DNA of 60,140 nt from Clostridia bacterium (lineage in GTDB: Bacteria > Bacillota > Clostridia > Christensenellales > Aristaeellaceae), in assembly GCA_900769075.1 (NCBI GenBank), contig CAAGFE010000093.1, forward strand, positions 1 through 60,140, read 5' to 3'. The position numbers were made by a program, and so were the translations under genes. This document shows positions 33,858-41,773 of this stretch, piece after piece. Numbering within the stretch: the first letter of the stretch is position 1; each line of letters opens with the position of its first letter. Under the pieces are notes generated by a model. It made no database searches. It saw only the letters and a program-made list of their open reading frames with translations, and had not been told where the DNA came from.

Positions 33858-35360
33858 ATGACCATGTTCGGCTTTGACGAGCAGTATGCCTACTACGGCG
33901 TGACCCCGGTGGACAACCAGTTCATCCTTGAATATCTGCCCAATGCCACCGGCGATGCGGTGCGGGTCTATCTGTACGGCCTGATGCAGTGCTACCATCC
34001 CCAGCAGTCCGCGACGCTGGCCCAGATGGCCCAGGAGCTGTCCATGACCGAGGACGAGGTGCTGAAGGCCTACCGCCACTGGGAGCGCAAGGGCCTTGTC
34101 CGCCGCATCGCGGATCATCCGCCGGCGTTCCGCTATGTCAGCATCAAGCAGCTGACCATGACCGGCGGCGTGGTGCCGGTGGATCAGGCGTATGAAGCCT
34201 TCGCCACGGCGGTCTATGGGCTGTTCGGCAACGACCGCCGCCTGCACGGCGCGGAGATGAGCCGCTGCTACGAATGGGTGGAGGAAATGGGACTCCCGGC
34301 GGACGTGGTGCTCTGCCTGATCCGGGAGATGATCGCCCAGCACGGCAAAAACGTCGCCATCAAGACCATCGAGAAGCGGGCGGCGCTGATGGCGGAGGAG
34401 GGCGTCCAAACCGTGGAGGACGCGGAAACGGTGCTCCGCCGGGACAAAGCCGTCTGGGACGGCAGCCGGGCGGTGCTCCGCCGCCTGGGCAAGCGCCGCG
34501 CCCCCTCCGAGGATGAGCAGGCCATGTATCGCACCTGGCATGTGGCGTGGGGCTTTTCCCCGGAGGACATCCTGGCGGCCTGCGCTGAAACCACCAAGGG
34601 TGAGCCAACCTTCGCCTACCTGGGGGGCATCCTGAACCGGCTGCGGGCCGAGCAGAAAACCGCCGGGGTGGAGGCCAGCATCCGCCAGGAAAAGGATGAA
34701 GCCGCGCCCCTCAAGGCCCTGCTGGCGGTGATGAATCTCCCCCATGTGACCGTCAACAAGGGCACACTGGCGGTGTATGCCGACATGCGCGCGCTCTACC
34801 CGGACAATATCATCCTCATGGCGGGCAAGGAATGCGCCAAGCGCGGGGCGGATTTCGAGGGCGTGATGACGACGCTGAAAAACTGGAAGCGCAACGGCCT
34901 GGAATCCGCCGCCGACGTGAATCGCTACATGAAGCAGGTGGACGATCAGAACGACTTCCTGCTGATGCTCTACGAGGTGCTGGGGGTTGACGTCAAGCCC
35001 AACGCCGCCGACCGCCGCCTGGCGAAAAAGTGGCTGGAGGAATACGGGTATGACATGGGCTTTGTGACCCAGTGCGCCCCCTGGGCCGTCGGCAAGGAAA
35101 AGCCCATGCTCTACCTGGATGCGGTGCTGGCCCGGTTCCACGACAAGGGCATTTCCACCATGACCGCCGCCATGCAGGAGCGGGAGGCATTCCAGCAGAC
35201 CCTCGCAGCGAAGCAGGCGGCGCAGCCCGCTTCCGCCGCGCCCGCCCGCGGCCCGAAGGTGGTCGAGCAGCAGCAGTACACCCAGCGAGAATATGCCCAC
35301 ACCGAGGACGCAATGGACGAAATGATGAGAAAGTGGCAGGAGGAGAATGGCGATGCGTAA
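33858..35360 (+). CDS. dnaD: DnaD-type primosome protein with two DnaD C-terminal domains
   Basis: A 500-residue protein. The N-terminal winged-helix region (about 30-110, ATLAQMAQELSMTEDEVLKAYRHW) is followed by two DnaD/DnaB_2 modules: YRTWHVAWGFSPEDILAACAETT with YLGGILNRL near 230-270, and KKWLEEYGYDMGFVTQCAPWA with YLDAVLARFHDKGI near 395-440. It should help load the replicative helicase together with the DnaC-like ATPase whose gene overlaps its end. Length exceeds Bacillus DnaD (about 230 residues), consistent with DnaB/DnaD-like clostridial forms. Confidence 0.85.
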   Translation: MTMFGFDEQYAYYGVTPVDNQFILEYLPNATGDAVRVYLYGLMQCYHPQQSATLAQMAQELSMTEDEVLKAYRHWERKGLVRRIADHPPAFRYVSIKQLTMTGGVVPVDQAYEAFATAVYGLFGNDRRLHGAEMSRCYEWVEEMGLPADVVLCLIREMIAQHGKNVAIKTIEKRAALMAEEGVQTVEDAETVLRRDKAVWDGSRAVLRRLGKRRAPSEDEQAMYRTWHVAWGFSPEDILAACAETTKGEPTFAYLGGILNRLRAEQKTAGVEASIRQEKDEAAPLKALLAVMNLPHVTVNKGTLAVYADMRALYPDNIILMAGKECAKRGADFEGVMTTLKNWKRNGLESAADVNRYMKQVDDQNDFLLMLYEVLGVDVKPNAADRRLAKKWLEEYGYDMGFVTQCAPWAVGKEKPMLYLDAVLARFHDKGISTMTAAMQEREAFQQTLAAKQAAQPASAAPARGPKVVEQQQYTQREYAHTEDAMDEMMRKWQEENGDA

Positions 35361-36327
35361 TACCATCCGGCAGGAGCTGCATGCCGAATATGAGCAGCGG
35401 CAGATGGCGAATCAGCGGGAGGAAGCAGAGCGGCGGCGGAAGGCCGAGGCCGTCTGCCCGGAGATCGGGGAGGTGCTGACTGCCCGGCAGAATCTGATCT
35501 TCGATACCCTCCGCGGAATCCTGGAGGGACGGGCCACCGCCCAGGACATTCCCGCCAAGATGGACGTGCTCAACAGGCGGCTGACCAGTCTGCTCAGGCA
35601 GCACGGCTTTGACGAAACCTATCTTGACCCGGTGTGCCGCTGCCCCGTCTGTCAGGACACCGGCTATGTGGGCGAACCCATCCGGGAGCACTGCGAGTGC
35701 TTCAACCAGGCCTTCTATACCCGCATGTACCAGCGCATGGGGCTTTCCGGCGCCAGCTCCTCCCAGAGCTTCGAAACCTTTGACCTGAATGTGTTCTCCG
35801 CCGAGAAGCTGCCGGGCAAGACCTTTTCCCAGCGCGAGCTGATGAACGTCATCCGGAAAACCTGCGAGGGCTATGCGGAGAAATTCCCGGCGGTTCCCGT
35901 GAAGGATATGCTGCTGATGGGCCAGAGCGGCCTGGGCAAGACCTTCCTGATGCATGCCATGGCCAAGGCGCTCATCCGCCGCGGGATGAATGTGCTTCTG
36001 ATCAGCGCCTACAAATTCCTGGAGATTGCCCGCAAGGCCTATCTGAGCGGCAATCCGGAGGAAATGGCGCCCCTGATGGACACGGAGGTGCTTTTGATCG
36101 ACGATATGGGCGTGGAGCCGCTGATGGAGAACATCACCATTCCCCAGTGGTTCAACCTGATCAATGAGCGCCAGCTTCAAGGCAAGGGCACGGTGATCTC
36201 CACCAACCTGATGGAGGACGAGCTCAAGCGCCGCTACACCGAGCGCATCGCCTCGCGGCTGATGAACAACGCCCAGTGCAGGCTGATCCAGTTTGCGGGC
36301 GAGGATATCCGGAGGTCGAAGGGATGA
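35353..36327 (+). CDS. DnaC/DnaI-like helicase loader ATPase
   Basis: A 324-residue AAA+ ATPase: N-terminal coiled, charged region, a cysteine cluster (CRCPVCQDTGYV, then CEC) that probably binds zinc as in DnaI, Walker A GQSGLGKTFL, Walker B VLLIDDMG, sensor STNL and an arginine-finger region ERIASRLM. The start at 35353 is 9 nt from AGGAGG; the ATG at 35347 is only 3 nt away. It overlaps dnaD and partners it in loading the helicase. Confidence 0.85.
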   Translation: MRNTIRQELHAEYEQRQMANQREEAERRRKAEAVCPEIGEVLTARQNLIFDTLRGILEGRATAQDIPAKMDVLNRRLTSLLRQHGFDETYLDPVCRCPVCQDTGYVGEPIREHCECFNQAFYTRMYQRMGLSGASSSQSFETFDLNVFSAEKLPGKTFSQRELMNVIRKTCEGYAEKFPAVPVKDMLLMGQSGLGKTFLMHAMAKALIRRGMNVLLISAYKFLEIARKAYLSGNPEEMAPLMDTEVLLIDDMGVEPLMENITIPQWFNLINERQLQGKGTVISTNLMEDELKRRYTERIASRLMNNAQCRLIQFAGEDIRRSKG

Positions 36328-36671
36328 ACATTCAGCTCTATATCAGCAAGAAGAACTTTGACGTGCAGAAGGCCGAGCGGTACTTCAAGGAACGGCGCAT
36401 CCAGGTGCAGGTGATGGATCTGAAGAAGCATAAGCTGGGGGAACGCGAACTGCAGGTGATGGCGAAGGGCGTGGGGCTTTCCGGGCTGATCGACCGGGAG
36501 GACAGGAAAGTGATCGAGCATCCTGCGGCCCATTGCAGCCTGGACAGCGCCCTGCGGGACTATATTGCGGAATGCCCCTGGCTGCTCAAATCGCCCATCG
36601 TGCGCAACGGCAGCAAGTGCACCATCGGCTATCAGCCGGAGGTGTGGGACGCCTGGATCAAGGAAGGGTAA
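36324..36671 (+). CDS. ArsC/Spx-family protein without the catalytic cysteine
   Basis: A 115-residue thioredoxin-fold protein of the ArsC family: LYISKKNFDVQKAERYFKER at the N-terminus, LSGLIDRED in the middle and LLKSPIVRNGSKCTIGY near the end, where ArsC and Spx have the conserved RPI/Arg stretch. The N-terminal active-site Cys of arsenate reductase (or CxxC of Spx) is replaced by SKKN, so it should not reduce arsenate. It overlaps the dnaC-like gene as ATGA. Its role is unknown; a binding or regulatory role is possible. Confidence 0.7.
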   Translation: MNIQLYISKKNFDVQKAERYFKERRIQVQVMDLKKHKLGERELQVMAKGVGLSGLIDREDRKVIEHPAAHCSLDSALRDYIAECPWLLKSPIVRNGSKCTIGYQPEVWDAWIKEG

Positions 36672-36681
36672 ATGAATAAAG

Positions 36682-36720
36682 AACGAGCAGAAACCTGAAA
36701 CAGGTACCTGCTCGTTTTTT
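36682..36720 (+). terminator. Terminator of the dnaD operon
   Basis: AACGAGCAG pairs with CTGCTCGTT, with inner ACCTG/CAGGT pairs, followed by T6. Confidence 0.9.
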
Positions 36721-36784
36721 GTACTGATTTTCGATTCATGGCAGCAGCAACGGACGAATCCTTCTGCGCATCCTCCACACTGCG

Positions 36785-37162
36785 GCGGCTGCACCATTGC
36801 CCCAAAGAGAACCTGTGCGGCGATTCTGCGATGGATTGCTTCCGCTTCAGCGGAAAATCAAAGCAATCCTGAGCAGCCAGAGCCGCCACCCTGCATTGTC
36901 CGTCATGCACCTTGCACAGGCCGGAAATCCGTTTCCTCCGTCCCCCCGAACCTCCTCGCGGCTGCACCAAAGCCTCAAAGGGGCAAATGCGGCGATTCTG
37001 AGTAGCCGAGCCGCCAGCAATGCCGCAGAACCACTTCCTCCCGGAGGATTTACCCCGTGCGGCTGCACCATCGCCCTCCAAGGGAACCCGTGCGGCGATT
37101 CTGCGAGGGATTGCTTCCGCATTCATGCGGAAATAGAAGCAATCCTGAGCAGCCGAGCCGCC
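36785..37162. repeat. Three-copy intergenic repeat with filled and empty hairpin sites
   Basis: Copies at 36785-36887, 36958-37015 and 37059-37162 share GCGGCTGCACCA at the left and GCCGCC at the right. Copies 1 and 3 contain a 43- and 44-nt block (36829-36871, 37104-37147) right after GCGGCGATTCTG; copy 2 lacks it. The block is a nested hairpin (GGATTGC/GCAATCC outside, TTCCGC/GCGGAA inside in copy 1) and ends in CTG, repeating the CTG before it. No coding sequence is credible in the region. Confidence 0.7.
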
Positions 37163-37205
37163 CCGTATGCAGCCGCTTTCCCAAGCGTTGGGGACAAGAG
37201 GGGGT

Positions 37206-37461
37206 CCGGGGGAAATGCACCATTTTGCATTTCCCCCGGCGTCTTTACGCCGCTTTCGACGCGCGAAAGCGGCCTTATTGTCCCGGCGGCTTTCGCTTTC
37301 CGGCCTGTGTAAGCCTGCGGCTTCCCCGGGCTTCGCTCGGCGATTGCAAGCAATCGCTGTCGCTCGTCGCGCTTTGCGCGACCTACGTTTCGACGTGCGA
37401 AAGCGGCCTCCCTGCCGGTACACAGGAGCAGCAGCCCTATTCCACAGACCGGGTCAGCGCC
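37206..37461. repeat. Stem-loop cluster upstream of the rqcH 3' end
   Basis: A perfect 14-bp stem (37206-37219 with 37226-37239), a 10-bp stem GCCGCTTTCG/CGAAAGCGGC (37249-37273), and GCGATTGC-AA-GCAATCGC near 37342. TTTCGACGYGCGAAAGCGGCC occurs twice, near 37255 and 37396. No gene was recognised. The hairpins may also end the rqcH transcript on the minus strand. Confidence 0.5.
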
Positions 37462-39204
37462 TTACCCCTCCACCAGCTCGATTTTTTTCACGTCCGCCTC
37501 AGTGACGGTCATATAGGCGGTTTTCTGGTTGGTGTAGGTCACCATGCCCGTGGCGCCGCCGGGAATCTTCTTGACGTACCGCTTGAGCGTGTAGTCGATG
37601 GGCACCATGGAGGAATGCTGCCCCTTGGAATACCACGCCGCCAGGGTGGCTGCCTGGGAGAGGGTCGTATCCGGGATGCTGCCCTCCGTCTTCACAATGA
37701 CGTGGGAGCCGGGCATGTCCTTGGCATGGAGCCAGGTTTCCCCCGGCCGCGCATCCCCGGTGAGCCGCTCGTTCTGGGCGGCGTTCTTGCCCACAAAGAT
37801 GTCGATGCCGTCCGCGCTCCGGTAGTGGTAGGGCTTCGACTTGGGCAGCGCCCGCTGCTGGCGGCGGTTCGTGTTTTTCCGGATGTAGCCGGTGCCTTGC
37901 AGCTCGGCGCGGATCTCCTCCAGCTCGCTTTCGCCCACGCACTTGCCCACGTCCAGCAGCATGCCCTCCAGGTAGTTCAGCTCCTGCAGGGTGGATTCGT
38001 GCTGCTCGGCAGCCATTTCACGGGTGGTGCGAGCCTTCTGATACTTCTTGAAGTAGCGCTGGGCATTTTGCACAGGGGTCAGCTGAATATCCAGCGGCAC
38101 GGTGAGCATGCCGCCCTCCTCGTCGTAAAAGTTTTGCAGCACGGCCTCACTCTGCCCCTTTTTGAGCTGCCACAGGTTGGCGTTGATGAGTTCACCCATC
38201 AGGCGGTATTCCTCCAGCTTGGCGGTGTTGGAGAGATCCTCCTCCTGCTGGGCCAGCTTCTTTTCGCAGCGCTCGATGTGGGTTTTAAGCACCTTCACCA
38301 TCGCGGCGGATTTCTGGTTCAGCCGATCCTGTCGGTCGCGGGCGCCGAAGTAGCGCTCCAGGGCCGCGCTGACGGTGGGGGCGGAGCGCTGTGCCTCCAG
38401 GGGATGCATCAGGTAGGGGAAGGCGAAGACGTCCGCCGGTTCGCCGCCTTCATCCATCAGCACCCGGGGATCGGTCATCTCCGGCAGACGGCGGAGGAGG
38501 TCGCTCAGCCGGGCGGCGGTGGCGGGCAGATCATCGCTGCGATCCGTGCCGCGCTCCAGCACGCGGAAGGCCAGTTCCTTTGCCGAGGGCATCGACAGAC
38601 CGCTGACGCCGGCGGCGAGGGCCTTGTGGAGCGGCACATCGCCCGCGCGGGTCAGGACGTCAAGCAGGCTTTCAGGGGTAACATCCGCCGGGTCGAGCTT
38701 GTCCTGGGCGGGCGGCGGCAGATAGGGGAGGCCCGGCTGCACCTGGCGGACGCGGCTCATGTCCTGGCTGACGTGGCGGGCCGCATCCAGGATGCGGTTC
38801 TCTCCGTCAACCAGAATCAGGTTAGAGTGACGGCCCATGATTTCCAGAATCAGCCGGCGCAGCACATGGTCGCCCATCTCGTCCACGGTGTCAATATCAA
38901 TGTGAATCACGCGGTCGCCGCCGATCTGGCGGACGGCCGTCACGCGCCCGGAGGTCAGCTGCTTGCGCAGCAGCATGCAGAACATCGGCGGTTCGAGGGG
39001 GTTGGAAAAACTCTGGCTGGTAAAGTGGAGCCGCGCGTTGTTGGGCGAGGCGCACAGGAGCAGCTTGTAATTGGTTGACCCGGCGCGGATGAGCAGGACG
39101 ATGGCGTCCTTCTCCGGCTGGGTGATCTTGTCGATGCGTCCGCCGGAGATGCAAGCGTTGATCTCCCGGGCCGCGAAACCGAGGGTAAGGCCATCCATGG
39201 GCAT
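37462..39204 (-). CDS. rqcH: RqcH / NFACT ribosome-associated quality control protein
   Basis: A 580-residue cytoplasmic protein of the NFACT family (formerly fibronectin-binding protein A). It binds stalled 50S subunits and recruits tRNA-Ala to add alanine tails to trapped peptides. The N-terminal NFACT-N domain includes Asp97-Arg98 in GGDRVIHIDID, equal in number and kind to the essential pair of Bacillus RqcH. A coiled-coil (about 310-430) and the NFACT-R domain (GETWLHAKDMPGSHVIVK) follow. AAAGGAAG precedes ATG 39204. Monocistronic. Confidence 0.9.
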   Translation of the reverse strand: MPMDGLTLGFAAREINACISGGRIDKITQPEKDAIVLLIRAGSTNYKLLLCASPNNARLHFTSQSFSNPLEPPMFCMLLRKQLTSGRVTAVRQIGGDRVIHIDIDTVDEMGDHVLRRLILEIMGRHSNLILVDGENRILDAARHVSQDMSRVRQVQPGLPYLPPPAQDKLDPADVTPESLLDVLTRAGDVPLHKALAAGVSGLSMPSAKELAFRVLERGTDRSDDLPATAARLSDLLRRLPEMTDPRVLMDEGGEPADVFAFPYLMHPLEAQRSAPTVSAALERYFGARDRQDRLNQKSAAMVKVLKTHIERCEKKLAQQEEDLSNTAKLEEYRLMGELINANLWQLKKGQSEAVLQNFYDEEGGMLTVPLDIQLTPVQNAQRYFKKYQKARTTREMAAEQHESTLQELNYLEGMLLDVGKCVGESELEEIRAELQGTGYIRKNTNRRQQRALPKSKPYHYRSADGIDIFVGKNAAQNERLTGDARPGETWLHAKDMPGSHVIVKTEGSIPDTTLSQAATLAAWYSKGQHSSMVPIDYTLKRYVKKIPGGATGMVTYTNQKTAYMTVTEADVKKIELVEG

Positions 39205-39235
39205 GAGCGTGCTTCCTTTCGTGGAGAATACTCCG

Positions 39236-39264
39236 ATTATACCGAATTTCCCAACGAATTGCAA
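39236..39264 (-). promoter_or_regulatory. Promoter of rqcH
   Basis: Minus strand TTGCAA (39259-39264), 17-nt spacer, TATAAT (39236-39241). Confidence 0.75.
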
Positions 39265-39277
39265 CCCTCACCGGGCG

Positions 39278-39458
39278 AAGCCAAAACGGGTCAAGGGGCT
39301 AAGCCAAAACGGGTCAAGGGGCTAAGCCCCTTGCGGGGTGCAGGGCCGCGGAGGCCCTGCCAGGGTACAGGGGCAGCGCCCCTGCCCCGCGCCCGCAGGC
39401 GCACCCGTCCCCCTCCCTCGCACGCCTTTCACGAATCCACCGGATTCGTGAAACAGCC
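39278..39458. repeat. Tandem 23-bp repeat followed by a row of hairpins
   Basis: AAGCCAAAACGGGTCAAGG begins an exact 23-bp unit present at 39278-39300 and 39301-39323. Then come CAAGGGGC/GCCCCTTG, GCAGGGCC/GGCCCTGC, GGGGC/GCCCC, GCGCC/GGCGC and a 12-bp stem TTTCACGAATCC/GGATTCGTGAAA. No gene lies in 39265-39551. Confidence 0.6.
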
Positions 39459-39551
39459 ACCCAGCCCCACAGAAGCCACGCCCCAGTTCACCTAACTTAC
39501 CGCACGAAGGACACAATCCCCCAGCCAAAACGCCCTTCCCAAATACAAGAA

Positions 39552-39578
39552 AGGACAGCCCCCTCTCGGAGCCATCCT
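39552..39578 (-). terminator. Terminator of the GerMN gene
   Basis: AGGATGGCTCC pairs with GGGGCTGTCCT on the minus strand (11 pairs, three G-T), followed by TTTCTT. Confidence 0.6.
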
Positions 39579-39609
39579 TGATCAGCCATGCCGAGGCGGC
39601 CGTCCCCTG

Positions 39610-40671
39610 TCAGTCCATCTCGATCACACCGGGATACTGGGCCATGACCTCGTCCGCGCTGTTCACCCAGGTGGTCACCGTCTGAGCCTCGGCGTGGAAG
39701 GGCTTGCCTTCCACCAGGATGGACACCTTCTTCACCCCCGGGAACTGGCTGGCGGTGAACAGCACGGCCTGAATCGCCTGATGCCCGCCGTCGCTTTCCT
39801 GAGCAATGGCGGCGAATTCCTTGGTGAAGTCGATGGTTGCCACGCCGTTCTTGACGGATACGGATTTCACACCGCATTTGCCGGGGATGGGGCATTCCAG
39901 GCCGGAATCGGTTTTGGGGCCCTTCGCCAGCTCCAGGATGGCGGTGGTCAGGTCAGCCGGGGAGAACACGGTGCGGGTCACCGGCACCAGCATGCGTCCG
40001 CTGGCGGAGGGGAAGTAGAGCTGCACCGCGTCCGCATACTCGCTGTCCGCAAAGACCGACACCGATTCCCGGTTCACCGAGTCCTCCGTGAACACGCCGG
40101 ATACATCCGTGCCGTGGGTCAGCTGGGAACGCTTCTGCCCGTCGAAGAGGAAGCTGACCTCGTTCACCGTTTCAAACCCGCAGAGGGTCGCCGCCACGCC
40201 CTGCACCATCAGCAGCTCCTCCTCCGCGTTGGCGCAGCTGAGCGCCTCCTTGCTCAGATCCACCCGCGCCTTGCCGCCGGAGATGTCCAGGTCGATGGTC
40301 ACGCCCTCGGGGATGACGTTGGTCAGCCCCATGCGGGCGGCGGCAAGGTCATTTTCGGAGGATTCCACCATCAGCGCCAGGGTTGCCTTGGCAATGCCGT
40401 CCTGCATGGGAATCCTCCGCGTTACAGGCACCAGATAGCCGTCTCCGTCCTCATACCAGCAGACCGTCGAAACCATGTCCGCATCCGCCGTGTCCGCGCC
40501 GGCCGCAGCGCTCACCGGCGGCGTGTCATAGACCATGGTCGCCGTGGTTTCCTCGCCGCCGCGCAGGGCCAGCACCACCACCAGCGCCGCGGCTCCGACA
40601 ATCAGCAGCCGCTCCATATCCACCCGGCGGGGCAGCTTCGCTTTCCATTTGGTGATGTCGGGAAGTTTCAT
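39610..40671 (-). CDS. Membrane-anchored protein with two GerMN domains
   Basis: A 353-residue protein with one N-terminal helix (LLIVGAAALVVVLAL, about 21-36) and two GerMN domains outside the membrane (about 75-185 and 220-345), each with the LxxLxxGP-type or LMVESSENDL and VDLSKEA / IDFTKEF strands. Bacillus GerM, also with two such domains, works in spore cortex and engulfment. Here the neighbours are not sporulation genes, so a cell-wall role is only inferred. AAGGAGG is 8 nt before the ATG. Confidence 0.75.
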   Translation of the reverse strand: MKLPDITKWKAKLPRRVDMERLLIVGAAALVVVLALRGGEETTATMVYDTPPVSAAAGADTADADMVSTVCWYEDGDGYLVPVTRRIPMQDGIAKATLALMVESSENDLAAARMGLTNVIPEGVTIDLDISGGKARVDLSKEALSCANAEEELLMVQGVAATLCGFETVNEVSFLFDGQKRSQLTHGTDVSGVFTEDSVNRESVSVFADSEYADAVQLYFPSASGRMLVPVTRTVFSPADLTTAILELAKGPKTDSGLECPIPGKCGVKSVSVKNGVATIDFTKEFAAIAQESDGGHQAIQAVLFTASQFPGVKKVSILVEGKPFHAEAQTVTTWVNSADEVMAQYPGVIEMD

Positions 40672-40743
40672 ATCATCCGCCTCCTTGTCCGTTTGTCGGC
40701 TGCTTGATGGTATGACGCGCAGGGGCCTGTTATGCCCCCTGAC

Positions 40744-40772
40744 TTGATTTATTGTCGGAATCGGGGTATACT
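40744..40772 (+). promoter_or_regulatory. Promoter of the MoxR-DUF58-transglutaminase operon
   Basis: TTGATT, 17-nt spacer, TATACT, giving a leader of about 47 nt. Confidence 0.65.
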
Positions 40773-40825
40773 AAACAGGTCGGCAGAGTTCGACGCCAAA
40801 CCCAACCAAGTGTAGGAGGATCATC

Positions 40826-41773
40826 ATGATACAGCAGCCCCGGCGTATTATCGGCGCATTGCTCGACAATATCAGCAAGGTCATCATCGGCAAGGAGGAA
40901 GCGGTGGAATACGCGCTGATCGCCCTGCTGTGCAGCGGACATGTGCTGATTGAGGACGTGCCCGGCGTGGGCAAGACAACCCTGGCCTCCGCGCTGGCGA
41001 AGTCCCTGGCCTGCTCCTTCCGGCGCATCCAGTTCACCCCGGATCTGATGCCCTCGGACGTGACCGGCTTCACCCTGGTCAATTTCAAGACCGGCGAAAT
41101 GGAGTATAAGGAAGGCGCGGTCATGTCCCAGGTGGTGCTGGCGGACGAAATCAACCGCACCAGCCCCAAAACCCAGAGCGCCCTGCTGGAGGTCATGGAG
41201 GAACAGCAGGTCACCGTCGACGGCGTGACCCATCCCCTGCCCAAGCCCTTCATCGTCCTGGCCACCCAGAACCCCGGCGAGTTTGTGGGTACCTACCCCC
41301 TGCCGGAGGCGCAGATGGATCGCTTCTTCCTGCGGATTTCCATCGGCTATCCCACCGTGGAGCAGGAGATGGACGTGCTGGAGCGCTATTCAGGCGTGGT
41401 CAAGCCCATGGCGACCATCGAGCCGGTCTGCTCCGCCCAGGACATCATCACCCTCCAGGAGATGGTCAAGCAGGTGTATTGCTCCCCCGAGGTGCGCCGG
41501 TATGTGGCGACCCTCGCGGCGGCGACCCGTCAGGAGCCGGCGCTGGCCCTGGGTGCGTCCACCCGCGCGGCGATTGCGCTGATTCACGGCGCCCAGGCCT
41601 GCGCGCTGCTGGCCGGGCGGGACTATATCATTCCCGAGGATGTGCGGCATATGGCGCTGCCGGTGCTGTCCCACCGCCTGGTGCTGAGCGCTGAGAGCCG
41701 CATGAAGGGCATCACCGCCCAGAGCGTGGTCATGAAGGTGCTGGGAACCACCCCCGTGCCGGTGAAGCTATGA
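40826..41773 (+). CDS. MoxR-family AAA+ ATPase
   Basis: A 315-residue cytoplasmic chaperone-like ATPase with Walker A GVGKTTLASALAKSL (from residue 47), Walker B LADEINRTSPKTQSALLEVM and sensor ATQNPGEFVGTYPLPEAQ, where MoxR proteins have ATQNP. Members help assemble or activate partner complexes, typically with a DUF58 protein and a transglutaminase-like membrane protein, exactly the next two genes. GGAGG precedes the ATG. Confidence 0.9.
   Translation: MIQQPRRIIGALLDNISKVIIGKEEAVEYALIALLCSGHVLIEDVPGVGKTTLASALAKSLACSFRRIQFTPDLMPSDVTGFTLVNFKTGEMEYKEGAVMSQVVLADEINRTSPKTQSALLEVMEEQQVTVDGVTHPLPKPFIVLATQNPGEFVGTYPLPEAQMDRFFLRISIGYPTVEQEMDVLERYSGVVKPMATIEPVCSAQDIITLQEMVKQVYCSPEVRRYVATLAAATRQEPALALGASTRAAIALIHGAQACALLAGRDYIIPEDVRHMALPVLSHRLVLSAESRMKGITAQSVVMKVLGTTPVPVKL

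Noticed and set aside
36632..37423. 263-codon minus-strand frame over the repeat island
   Set aside because: It translates the repeats and hairpins themselves, has no ribosome site and crosses a strong terminator; not a credible gene.
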